Both the position numbers and the translations under genes were made by a program. This document shows, one piece after another, positions 54,539 through 64,000 of a DNA stretch of 64,000 nt. Position 1 is the stretch's first letter, and every line of letters starts with the position of its first letter. Origin of the DNA: Ligustrum vulgare (lineage: Eukaryota; Streptophyta; Magnoliopsida; Lamiales; Oleaceae); NCBI GenBank assembly GCA_963555705.1, contig OY743169.1:45124124-45188123 (forward strand). The letters run 5' to 3'. The notes under the pieces are model-generated. The model made no database searches and had not been told where the DNA came from. It saw only the letters and a program-made list of their open reading frames with translations.

Positions 54539-55461
54539 AATTCAGTACCAAAGAGAGGGAGGAGAATTATTTTGAGAGCCACCAATATCAAGGTTTGAAG
54601 AGAAGAAATTCTGGGCAAAATCAAGGTGAATCAAGACAATATTTTTGGGGAATTCTTCATGGAAATGCGTGGCTAGTCTTCTCAACCTAGTTCAAGGGGG
54701 ACGTTGTGTTCATATTATTTTATTATTCATTCCTCAAACTCGTAACGTAGTTCTTGTTTTTATGTTTTATTTATTGGATTTCTCATGAACATTAATTTCG
54801 TCAAGACAATGTATTAATTGATTAAGGCCTTGTCTTTTAATTATTGTGTTGATGTTTGCTAATTTGGGTAATTGGATTCGTATTTGTCTTGTTATCCAAA
54901 TCATAGTAGCAATTGGTAATTTTATATTTCCATATGAAAATCCAATCTAGATTAATCAATTCGAGCATATGTAATTGATAATTTAGTTCACCTAATTCTT
55001 CTTGTTTTCACATAGTTAATGCATTAAATCTAGGGAGCTTATTCTAGGCTGTTCATTCACTCTAAATTGATTGGAGAACTAATTCTAATTGATTATTATT
55101 AAGGAAGAATTGGATTAATTAGAGCTTTTTGATTATTCCGGGTGATAAATAAAACAAAGGAAATAGTACATGCGTTGCTTGGGGAATGACAATATTATGA
55201 TAGGGCACAACCGAACCTGAGAACTAGGATTCTTTATTATTTGATTTTTATTCCAGCTATTTTACATCTTTATTTGATTATTTAGATTAATTGCAATTTT
55301 CAACTCAAAACCCCCCTTATAATTCTAATTGACATGGCATTAAATTAGTTCCCGTTCCTTGTGGGATCGACCCTTGCTTCCGCTATCACATATAAATTTG
55401 AGTTTTGGTAAGTAAGGAAATTTAATTAATTCTTGGTGCATCGCGACGCGCACCAAGTTTT

Positions 55462-55479
55462 TGGCGCCGTTGCCGGGGA
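55462..55479 (+). other. Primer-binding site, Asp-tRNA type
   Basis: TGGCGCCGTTGCCGGGGA, a perfect form of the site used by many Athila/Tat elements. Confidence 0.92.
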
Positions 55480-55572
55480 AACGGTTAACCAATTTTCTGT
55501 TTAATCAATTAGAATTTTATTTTTTGCATTTTTATTTATTTATTTTTATTTTCGGTTTATTTAAAAAAAAAA

Positions 55573-57825
55573 TTGAAATTCCGAAAATTTTATTTATTTA
55601 TTTATATGCATAAAACTCGATCCACTAATCCTGAATATTTTTTATTTGATCCAGAAATCGAGCGAACTTTTCGACAGCGAAGAAGGGAAGCACTAGAACA
55701 AATGGCAGCTCATAACCTCAACAACAGGACACTTAAACAATTGGCCACTCCAGATGTCGCTCAACAGCCACTCTGTATCACTTTTCCGACAGTGGAGGAG
55801 GGAAAAACTTTTGAACTCAAATCTGGACTCATTCACTTGTTGCCAACTTTTCGAGGACATGCTGGTGAAGACCCTTACAGGCATCTCAAGGAATTCCACG
55901 TGGTTTGTGACAGTATGAGACCCACTGGTATTACCGAGGAACAAATTAAAATGAGGGCCTTTCCATTCTCGTTAAAGGATGCCGCTACTGATTGGCTATA
56001 CTGTTTACCATCCGGATCAGTCACCACCTTGAATGACATGAAGAGGCTATTTTTGGAAAAATATTTTCCTGCATCTCGGGCTTGAACAATCCGGAAGGAA
56101 ATTTGAGGGGTTCGTCAAAACAATGGTGAATCGCTGTATGAATATTGGGAGCGCTTCAAGAAGCTCATCTCGAGCTGCCCCCATCATCAAATCAGCGAAC
56201 AACTACTGATGCAATATTTCTATGAAGGACTGCTACCAATGGACAGAAGTATGATAGATGCCGCAAGTGGAGGTGCCTTAATGGACAAAACACCGAAACA
56301 GGCTCGGGCTTTGATTTCCAACATGGCTGAAAACACTCAGCAATTTAACCCAACCCGAGACATGCAAGTTCGCCGCGTGAACGAGGTAAGTAGTTCCAAT
56401 ATAGAAAGTCAACTGTTTGAACTAACAAATCTCGTTAAACAACTTGCTGTAGGAAGTGCACAACAAGTCAAAGCATGCGGGATATGTGCTAACTTCGGAC
56501 ATGCAACGGATGCGTGCCCGGTGCTCCAAGAGGAAAACAGTGAACAAGTGAACGCTGCTGGAGGCTTCCCATTTCAAAAACAACAATACAATCCGTACTC
56601 AAACACTTACAATCCTGGCTGGAGGGACCACCCGAACTTGAGCTATGGAAATAACAAACCTCCGGGTTTCGTCTCCAACAAGCCTCAAGGGAATTTTCAA
56701 CAACAAGGAAATTTCCATCCACAGGGACAATATCAGCAAAAGCCACAATCATCAGGTATGTCTCTCGAAGAAATGATGAAAAATTTGGCCACTAACACTC
56801 TACAATTTCAACAGGATACCAAATCCAGCATTCAAAACCTGGAAAATCAAATGAGTCAAATGGCCACAGCTATCAACAGACTGGAAGCACAAACAGGAGG
56901 AAAGTTGCCATCTCAACCCGAGGTGAATCCGAAGAATGTAAGTGCAATTACTCTTCGAAGTGGAAAAGAAATTGAGGCGCCACAATCAAAGCCAACCGCG
57001 AGTGAAGAGGAGGAGGTTGAAGAAAAAGAAGTCGAAAAGAAAAACAGCATTCCACAAAACTCTCAGGTAAAAACAGAACCTATTGTGAATGCGAAACTAA
57101 CTCCACCGCCTTTTCCGAGCAGGTTAGCGAAGGCGACTAAGGAAAGCAAGGAGAAGGAAATTCTGGAAATGTTCAGGAAAGTGGAAATCAACATTCCACT
57201 GTTGGATGCAATCAAGCAAGTGCCCCGATACGCGAAGTTCTTAAAGGAGCTGTGCACCAACAAACGGAAGTTGATGGGAAATGAAATGGTAAGAATGGGG
57301 GAAAATGTGTCAGCACTCTTCCAAAGGAAACTGCCCCCAAAATGCAAGGATCCAGGTATGTTCACTATACCATGCCAAATAGGTAACACTAAACTGGATC
57401 GTGCATTAATAGATTTAGGTGCATCTATAAATGTAATGCCTAGGTCTACATACAATGCATTAAAACTTGCTAATATGACTGAAACAAATGTGATTGTTCA
57501 ACTAGCCGACCGTTCAAATGCTTATCCAGATGGGGTAGTTGAAGATGTTTTAGTGCAAGTAGGGAACCTAGTATTTCCTACAGACTTTTATGTCCTAGAC
57601 ATGAACGACGACCATTCCCCTAATTCCACCCCTATTTTGCTAGGAAGACCCTTTTTGTGGACTTCTCAAACTACTATCGATGTTAGGAAGGGGGTATTAA
57701 CTATGGAATTTGATGGGGAGGTGGTGCAATTTAACATTTATGATGTAATAAAACACCCGAATGATATTTATGCTGCATATTCTATTGACATAATTACCCT
57801 ACTGTGCAGAAAGTGTTTGAACTAA
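55573..57825 (+). pseudogene. Athila-type gag-protease (two stops)
   Basis: One continuous frame from 55573 to 57825, interrupted by TGA at 56083-56085 and 56104-56106. Capsid-type gag (EGKTFELKSGLIHLLPTF, EDPYRHLKEFHVVCDSM, KDAATDWLYCLPSGSV, then YEYWERFKKLISSCP and YFYEGLLPMDRSMIDAASGG) is followed by a zinc knuckle (CGICANFGHATDAC), a Gln/Asn/Pro-rich linker and a Glu-rich region. A retropepsin comes next with LIDLGASINVMP as the active-site segment and ILLGRPF as the flap-end motif. The frame is lost just before 57825. It encodes the capsid precursor and the maturation protease of the element. The stops leave it non-functional as it stands. Confidence 0.92.
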
Positions 57826-59177
57826 ATTGCAGGGACGAACTAGAAACAGCTATTTCTGAATCATTGAGTCAAATTGATGACGATGATGTGGGGATGAGCA
57901 GGGAACTGCAAAATGAAATCATTGCACTTAACTCGTTGAAACCCGTGCCGCACAAGTACACTATTAAAACAATCCAATTGACAGACTATCCTAACAAATT
58001 ACTACCCTCTATCTTGCAGGCACCCGTAGTGGAAATGAAAACCCTACCAGCCCATTTGAAGTATGCATTTCTTGGTGATGGAGAAACACTCCCGGTAATC
58101 GTTTCATCCAACCTCACCAAAGTGGAAGAAGATAAGCTGGTTCGGGTTCTTCGGGAGCATAAAGAAGCAATTGGATGGACAATTGCAGATATCAAAGGAA
58201 TCAGTCCATCGATCTGTATGCACCGGATATTACTTGAGGAAGGAGCTCAACCATCAAGGCAAGCTCAACGAAGACTCAATCCGGCAATGATGGACGTGGT
58301 GAAAAAGGAGATCTTAAAGCTGTTGGGAGCAGGAATGATTTACCCAATTTCAGACAGCAAATGGATCCGTCCAGTGCAAGTGGTGCCCAAGAAATCTGGA
58401 GTGACAGTGGTGGAAAACAAAGATGGCGAGCTTGTACCGACTAGGGTGCAAACCGGGTATCGAGTATGCATCGACTATAGGAAGGTAAATGCCGACACTC
58501 GAAAAGATCATTTTCCCCTTCCCTTTATCGATCAAATGTTAGAAAAATTAGCGGGTCATTCCCATTATTGTTTCTTAGATGGTTTTTTTGGTTATTTTCA
58601 AATTGCCATAACACCCGAGGATCAAGAAAAAACCACATTTACTTGTCCATTTGGCACTTATGCATATAGGCGCATGCCTTTTGGTTTGTGTAATGCTCCT
58701 GCGACGTTTCAACGTTGTATGATGAGCATTTTTTCTGAATACATAGGAAAAATTATTGAAGTGTTCATGGACGACTTTAGTGTGTGGGGTGATTCATTTG
58801 ATGCATGTCTAGATAATCTAACATTGATTTTAAAATGATGCATTGACACTAACTTGGTCTTAAACTGGGAAAAATGTCATTTTATGGTAGATCAAGGGAT
58901 AGTGTTGGGTCATATAGTGTCCATAAAAGGAATAGAAGTCGATAAGGCTAAGGTAGACCTCATATCTGCATTACCTTACCCCGCAAATGTGCGGGATATA
59001 CGATCTTTTCTTGGCCACGCAGGTTTTTATCGCAGGTTCATAAAAGACTTCTCAAAAATTGCATCCCCACTGTGCAATTTGTTGCAAAACGACGTGCCAT
59101 TTGAGTTCAATGATCTGTGCAAAGAGGCCTTTAACCAATTAAAGGAGCGGTTGACTACCCATTATCCAACCACCTAA
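57804..59177 (+). pseudogene. Athila-type reverse transcriptase
   Basis: Entered by a frame change at about 57790-57810. Motifs in order: MHRILLEEGAQPSRQAQRRL, LLGAGMIYPISDSKWI, TGYRVCIDYRKVNADT, DHFPLPFIDQMLEKLAGH, FTCPFGTYAYRRMPFGLCNA and EVFMDDFSV with the two catalytic aspartates (about residues 323-324). A TGA at 58836 replaces the arginine usual before the CxxTNLVLNWEKCHF segment; the same frame then runs on through VLGHIVSIKGIEVD and FLGHAGFYRRFIKDFSKIA. Around 59150-59160 a small deletion shifts the frame. Non-functional in this copy. Confidence 0.92.
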
Positions 59178-59178
59178 C

Positions 59179-60924
59179 TAGGATCTTCCATTCGAAATAA
59201 TGTGCGATGCTATTGACTATGCCGTGGGGGCAGTTTTAGGACAACGGGTCGGGAGAGCAGCCCATGTGATCTACTATGCTTCTCGAACATTGAATCAGGC
59301 CCAATCAAACTATACCACTACTGAAAAGGAACTTTTATCTGTGGTATTTGCTTTAGAAAAATTTCGATCATATTTATTGGGTTCTAAAGTTATTATTTTC
59401 ACAGATCATGCAACTTTGAGGCACTTATTTGTGAGAAAGGATGCAAAACCGAGAATCATCCGATGGATACTCTTACTACAAGAATTTGACTTGGAAATAA
59501 AGGATAAAGCAGGATCGGAAAATGTAGTGGCTGACCATCTTAGCAGGGTAGTGAAAGCCGAGGACGACCTACCCCTGCGTGAAGCTTTCCAGGACGAAAG
59601 CTTATTCGCGACTGAAGCAAACCTCCCATGGTATGCTGACTTAGTGAATTATATAACTTCTAAACTAATGACAACCCATTTTTCGCAGGCAAAGAAGCAT
59701 AAAGTGAGAAGTGACGCCAAATACTACATTTGGGATGATCCATACTTGTGGAAGAGATGCCCCAATCAAATCATTCGGAGGTGCGTGCCCGGATCAGAAC
59801 ACAAATCAATCCTTACCTTCTGCCATTCCTATGCATGTGGGGGCCACTTTGGACCAAGAAGGACCGCACAAAAGGTATTGGATAGTGGTTTCTTTTGGCC
59901 TACCATATTCAAAGACGCTTACATATTCTGTAAGTCTTACGACAATTGCCAAAGAACAGGTAATCTATCCCAACGAGATCAAATGCCCCAAAATCCCATA
60001 ATTGTATGTGAAATTTTTGATGTTTGGGGCATTGACTTCATGGGTCCCTTTCCCCCGTCTTTTGGTTGCAATTACATTTTGTTAGCTGTTGATTATGTTT
60101 CCAAATGGGTGGAAGCCAAAGCCACCCGTACTAATGACTCTAAGGTTGTTGCAGATTTTGTAAAGGCTAACATTTTTAGTAGGTTCGGTATACCTCGGGC
60201 AATGATCAGTGACAGGGGAACACACTTTTGCAACCGCACCATTGAGGCACTACTACAAAAATATGGAGTGTTGCACCGAGTATCCACCGCATATCACCCC
60301 CAAACCAGTGGGCAGGCAGAAATTTCAAACAGGGAGGTTAAGTCTATACTCGAGAAAACAGTTCGGCCAGACTGCAAGGATTGGAGTATCAGACTGGAAG
60401 ATGCATTATGGGCTTATAGAACCGCTTACAAGACGCCGATTGGTATGTCCCCATACCGATTGGTATTTGGAAAACCGTGCCACCTACCTGTGGAACTCGA
60501 GCACAAAGCTTACTGGGCCATTAAGCAATGCAACATGGACTGGGGAGTAGCGGGAGATCATAGGAAGCTTCAATTGCAAGAACTCGACGAGATCCGAAAT
60601 GAAGCCTACGAGAATGCCATGATTTATAAAGATCGGACCAAAGCCTTCCATGATCAACGCATTTCTCGAAAAAGTTTTAGTGAGGGCTAGAAAGTTCTTT
60701 TGTTTCACTCTCGGCTCAAGCTTCATCCAGGTAAGCTTCGTTCTCGTTGGGTTGGACCTTTTGTCGTTATTAATGTTTCTCCCCATGGTGCAGTCGAGAT
60801 CAAAAGCTTGAAAACTGATAAAACGTTCAAGGTTAATGGACACCGCCTCAAGCCCTACTACGAGGGGTTCCAAACCGAGAATTTGGAAGTGATCAAGCTG
60901 GAAAACAACATGGAAGGGCGTTAG
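59179..60924 (+). pseudogene. Athila-type RNase H and integrase
   Basis: The new frame begins at a TAG (59179-59181) standing where tryptophan is usual, then [20 protein letters not shown]. RNase H runs to about residue 120 ([42 protein letters not shown]). Integrase has the HHCC zinc region ([21 protein letters not shown]) and the D,D,E core: [18 protein letters not shown] and [19 protein letters not shown] at 60688 interrupts a readable C-terminal domain ([18 protein letters not shown]) ending at 60924. It would insert element DNA into the genome if intact. Confidence 0.92.
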
Positions 60925-62196
60925 TCCCTCGAGATCTCAGTCGATCCAACGACATTAAATAGTGGCGCTGCTCGGGAGGCAACCCGGGAAAGGGGAGTTC
61001 CTTACTCTCTGAAATTTTACTTTATTTTATTTTATTTTTTTTATATAGTTATGCTTTTGAAAAAAAAAAATTGGCCAGTAACTCAGTTACAGCCGTAATG
61101 CATTAAGTTACGGCCGTAACCCCAATTTTTTTAAAACAGGCAAAAACTCAGTTACGGCCGTATTTAAAATGTTACGACCGTAACTCCATTTATGTGTAAT
61201 TCTCCAGAGCCTTCGTTACGGCCGTAAGTCTGGTAAATTCAAAATAACATATTACACATTCCACTTCACATTCACGGTTGCATCCTCACAATTGTGAATT
61301 TATTTGTGTGATGGATGGTTGATGGGCTTAGGTAGTAATTGGCTTGAATGTGAATAAGATTTCCTATTCTACATTATGTTGGGTTGAGATAGGGTAAAAA
61401 TATGGGAATTCTTTTCAATTTTTGCTATGCATGCAATGTGTTCGATAAAATGCCCCATTGAGTTTTTCATTAAAATTTTGGAATTACACTAAGCACACAT
61501 GTTTTCAACTTGCTCATTTTTCAAATGTGTTCAATGATTTGGTGTTTTGAGTTTGAATTATTATGTTTGTTGAATGAATCTATTGTTGAGCACTCTTCAT
61601 GATTGAAGTTCCCTCACCAAGGACACATATTTTCATTACATACCACTTGTTTGATAAAATGCTTGAAGGGCAATAAGCTAGTTAGTTCCACCTTTTTTCT
61701 AACTTGATTTATTCACCTCTCCATATTGGGATTTTATGGGAACCTATGTTAGAAATTTGATGGGGGAGTATATAATGCTAGAATGTAACCCTTTGGGCAT
61801 TGATGCTAAATGGTTGTGAGCCTTATCTTGTGCTTCAAATTAAGAACCGATGGATTCATAATCAATGGCATTTACACTTACCCTTTATAGTATGAGCACT
61901 ATATGTTACTTCCTCTATTCCTTCGATGATGAACTTGATGGTCAATGTGAACTTGTATGTCATGCATTCGGGGGAGGCACTAATGTGAGTATCCTTATTG
62001 ATTAATATTTAGGAATGTTTTGGAATGGTTTTGGATTTAACTTAATGTCATGATGCATGTACTTGTGCTTTATCTTCTTTCATGCCTTGCTTATAACCTT
62101 TCCAACTTGGCCGTTATGCCTTGCTTGTTTAAATGAATTCTCCATGGTTTTACCTATCACTTAACTAAGTCATTTACTCCTTTTGTAGGATAATCC
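60925..62196 (+). other. Athila-type spacer between integrase and the extra ORF
   Basis: It begins with GCGCTGCTCGGGAGGCAACC (60963-60982), conserved after pol in this group, then a T-rich tract. At 61086-61228 a second TTACGGCCGTAA array occurs. The rest is AT-rich without coding potential. A splice-acceptor-like TTTTGTAG lies just before the extra ORF (about 62180-62188). Confidence 0.6.
61086..61228. repeat. TTACGGCCGTAA palindrome array in the internal spacer
   Basis: Five words: TTACAGCCGTAA, TTACGGCCGTAA, TTACGGCCGTAT, TTACGACCGTAA and TTACGGCCGTAA. They lie outside the LTR, about 5.6 kb downstream of its end. Confidence 0.92.
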
Positions 62197-63282
62197 ATGG
62201 CACCAAAATCAAAGAAAGGAAAGCAAGTTGCGGGAGAGTCATCCTCTGAACCCCGCCGGGAAAGGACACAATCAAAACAATGTATAAATGAGCGGCTATT
62301 TCTGCCCGAAGACTTCCAGGAGTTGAGGCTCTCGGGCACTATCATTGTACCCCGCCCCTTCTGGGCCCGTTTTGTTGAATATGGATGGGTGAAATTTGCA
62401 AGTGAGCTGCCCGCTGGTAATCCCCTCCTCGTGTACAAGTTTTACACTCAATTCAATAAGGAGATCAGCGATGTGGCATCTCCATATTACCACTACACCA
62501 GAGTCGCGGGGAAACGAATCAGGTTCTCGAAAGAAGTTATCGAGGGTTATCTTGGGGTTGATAGCACAGGAGCTGTTCCTCTAACAGCAACAACTGAAGT
62601 TCCCTTCTCAGATCAGGAGGTGCTCCGTTGGGCTTTGAAGCCCGAATTCTACGACACCCTCAGCGTCATCCTCCCGCACTACAAGAACAGGGACTTGCAA
62701 ATGGACGCTTGGTACCTTCATCAATGGGGATCGGGGAGTATTTTCCCCTCTACCAGCCTCACTACTGTCTCCATCCGATACCTCTGGACCTACTATGCCA
62801 TCACGAGGGGTGTTAAGTTCGACTTGGGGCAGCACTTGTATGACACCATCTGTACATATGCTAGCCTCATGCCCCAGAAAAGAGGTATGCCCTTCCCATG
62901 CCTGCTTACCGCACTGTGTCGAGCCCAAAGAGTTCCGGCACCAATAAATGAGGACACTTTAGAGCACGGTAATCGGCTCACCAAGGCAAGCCTGGAAAAT
63001 GCTCGGAGGCAAATCCTTGCCAAGCAGGGTCGGGGTGAAGCTGAACAGGCAGATTCGGAGGATGACCAGGGCGCTGAAGAGCCCGCTGCTCCGAGTGGGG
63101 ATGCACCACAAGTCCCACCTTATAGCCCCTTTGAGCAGCAAGTGCTGAACATGATGCAGAACTTTCAGCTCCAGTTGGACGGCATGCAAGAAGACCAGCA
63201 GGCTATCTTGGAAGAGCATAGGTTCATTCGAGAGGAACTCCAGCGTTTGCAAAGGCTCCATGGCGGGCCCCCTCCTCAGTAA
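62197..63282 (+). CDS. Extra 3' ORF of the Athila-type element
   Basis: An uninterrupted frame of 361 codons starting at ATG, just after TTTTGTAGGATAATCC. The product begins with a basic, nuclear-localisation-like segment (MAPKSKKGKQ, RRERTQSKQ). A globular middle part follows (FLPEDFQELRLSGTIIVPRP, WVKFASELPAGNPLLVYKFY, GKRIRFSKEVIEGYLGV, DTICTYASLMPQKRG). It closes with an acidic stretch and a coiled-coil-like end (FEQQVLNMMQNFQLQLDGMQ). The middle resembles the 'putative plant transposon protein' type seen in Athila elements at the place of the so-called env ORF. No signal peptide or membrane span is visible, so it is unlikely to be a classical envelope protein. It may be expressed from a spliced transcript. 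Function unknown. Confidence 0.75.
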   Translation: MAPKSKKGKQVAGESSSEPRRERTQSKQCINERLFLPEDFQELRLSGTIIVPRPFWARFVEYGWVKFASELPAGNPLLVYKFYTQFNKEISDVASPYYHYTRVAGKRIRFSKEVIEGYLGVDSTGAVPLTATTEVPFSDQEVLRWALKPEFYDTLSVILPHYKNRDLQMDAWYLHQWGSGSIFPSTSLTTVSIRYLWTYYAITRGVKFDLGQHLYDTICTYASLMPQKRGMPFPCLLTALCRAQRVPAPINEDTLEHGNRLTKASLENARRQILAKQGRGEAEQADSEDDQGAEEPAAPSGDAPQVPPYSPFEQQVLNMMQNFQLQLDGMQEDQQAILEEHRFIREELQRLQRLHGGPPPQ

Positions 63283-64000
63283 AACCCGAGGGAGTCTTCT
63301 AACCCCCTCTTTCATTTTGTACTTTCTAGTTCCACTTTGAGGACAATGTGGGTTTTAAGTGTGGGGGGGTGTCTTCTGTCAATTGCTGTCGCATTATCTT
63401 CCTTTTATGTTTAATTTTGTATCTAACTTCTGTCAATCATTTAGTCTTGCTTGTCATTTTTCTATTTTGGTCCTCTTTTATTTACACTGGTTGGATAGGA
63501 AGCAACCCACTTATCATAATTTTTGAACTACCAACTCCTAAATTGCATAATTGGACATGAATTGAGCACGTATAGATGAATTTTCCAATACTTTCCGAAT
63601 AGATTTGAAAATGGGGACAAAATGCCATATCTCTGCAACCTAGTAGATTCAAACCCAAATTTGATATGACTGATAACTACCCCGAGTAAAGAGATTCACC
63701 CCTTTGGCCACTAGATTTTTTGCATTTTTCAATTCGACCCTAAGACCGAGCAATGACCAAAACTCATAATTGGATGGGAGACACACATATGAACCATAAT
63801 TTGTGAGCTTTTGAGCCTATGAGCTACTTTTACTCTTTATATAAAGCTCTTATTTTTTTTATGTGTGTCCTGCATGGTTGATTTGTTCTTGGATATGCTT
63901 TTGTGTACATGCCGTAGTAGCTTCTTGGCTCGAGTGCAAAATATAGTAAAGGCACTAGGATGAACCAAATTTGGCCTTCTAAATAAGCCTACCATTGTAC
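63283..64000 (+). other. Athila-type 3' region, element continues past the window
   Basis: CACTTTGAGGACAATGTGGG and then TTTTAAGTGTGGGGGGGTG (63353-63371) is a purine-rich motif typical downstream of the Athila extra ORF. The sequence following it does not match the LTR start TGATAAGTGC at 53892, so the 3' LTR must lie to the right of the window. The 70-codon frame at 63348 is not supported. Confidence 0.55.

Larger units (their letters stand above)
53892..55455 (+). mobile_element. 5' LTR of an Athila-type gypsy element
   Basis: It starts TGATAAGTGC at the break in the minus-strand RNase H and ends GCGCACCA a few bases before a perfect Asp-tRNA-type primer site. It is 1.56 kb. A possible TATA motif (CTATAAAAGGAGC, about 54526) fits the promoter position. 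Palindromic ACGGCCGTAA words fill 54083-54430, upstream of that motif. The matching 3' LTR lies outside the window. Confidence 0.85.

Noticed and set aside
62608..63315. Minus-strand frames of 106-118 codons
   Set aside because: Shadows of the well-supported plus-strand ORF 62197-63282.
63372..64000. 3' LTR of the Athila-type element starting after the G-rich tract
   Set aside because: The sequence does not match the LTR start at 53892; the 3' LTR must be outside the window.

Overview
This window reads as nuclear DNA from a flowering plant, most likely a eudicot; I cannot name the species. I find no cellular gene, tRNA or CRISPR array. Almost everything that can be identified is transposable-element sequence, AT-rich, decayed and heavily nested, as in gene-poor pericentromeric or intergenic heterochromatin. 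The longest reading frames belong to LTR retrotransposons.

Layout from the left. 1-6.4 kb: GCGTCGGTT repeats, a possible MITE, a probable non-autonomous Helitron (1040-3362) and a deleted Ty1/copia element (3952-6369). 6.4-12 kb: a Ty3/gypsy remnant with its 5' LTR, Asp-tRNA-type primer site and a gag piece, split by a 2.3 kb solo LTR (8975-11265) with TCCAA target duplications. 12-19.2 kb: a minus-strand Sirevirus-like copia LTR carrying a foldback Mutator-like element (12874-14322, 9-bp duplication) and another solo LTR, followed by a 415-bp tandem duplication. 19.8-25.1 kb: chromovirus LTR pieces, a 2.7 kb solo LTR and a broken pol. 25.1-35.5 kb: a Tat-type gypsy relic (gag, protease, integrase end, word-repeat 3' region, then a degenerate antisense ORF) that hosts a hAT MITE, a solo LTR and a complete but pol-deleted chromovirus-type element (29676-33600).

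36-42.4 kb: a minus-strand chromovirus pol relic and a second Sirevirus-like LTR with a frameshifted extra ORF beside it. 42.7 kb: a Cassandra-type TRIM solo LTR with a 5S-rRNA-like domain. 43-46.7 kb: a minus-strand gypsy LTR hosting another solo LTR. 46.7-51.5 kb: three related LTRs separated by two short internal regions without pol, apparently a tandem recombinant. 51.5-53.9 kb: a minus-strand chromovirus-type element, interrupted by an almost full-length Athila-type element (53892 to the right edge) with gag, protease, RT, RNase H, integrase and an intact extra ORF of 361 codons. Its pol carries several stops and frameshifts.

The most unusual pattern is a 12-bp palindrome, TTACGGCCGTAA, with decayed variants. 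It occurs in arrays in every LTR of the TGATGTGATC chromovirus-type family, in the LTR of the unrelated Athila element and again in the Athila spacer between integrase and the extra ORF. Other LTR families here carry their own repeated, partly palindromic words at comparable positions. All lineage names rest on reading motifs by eye; no database search was run.
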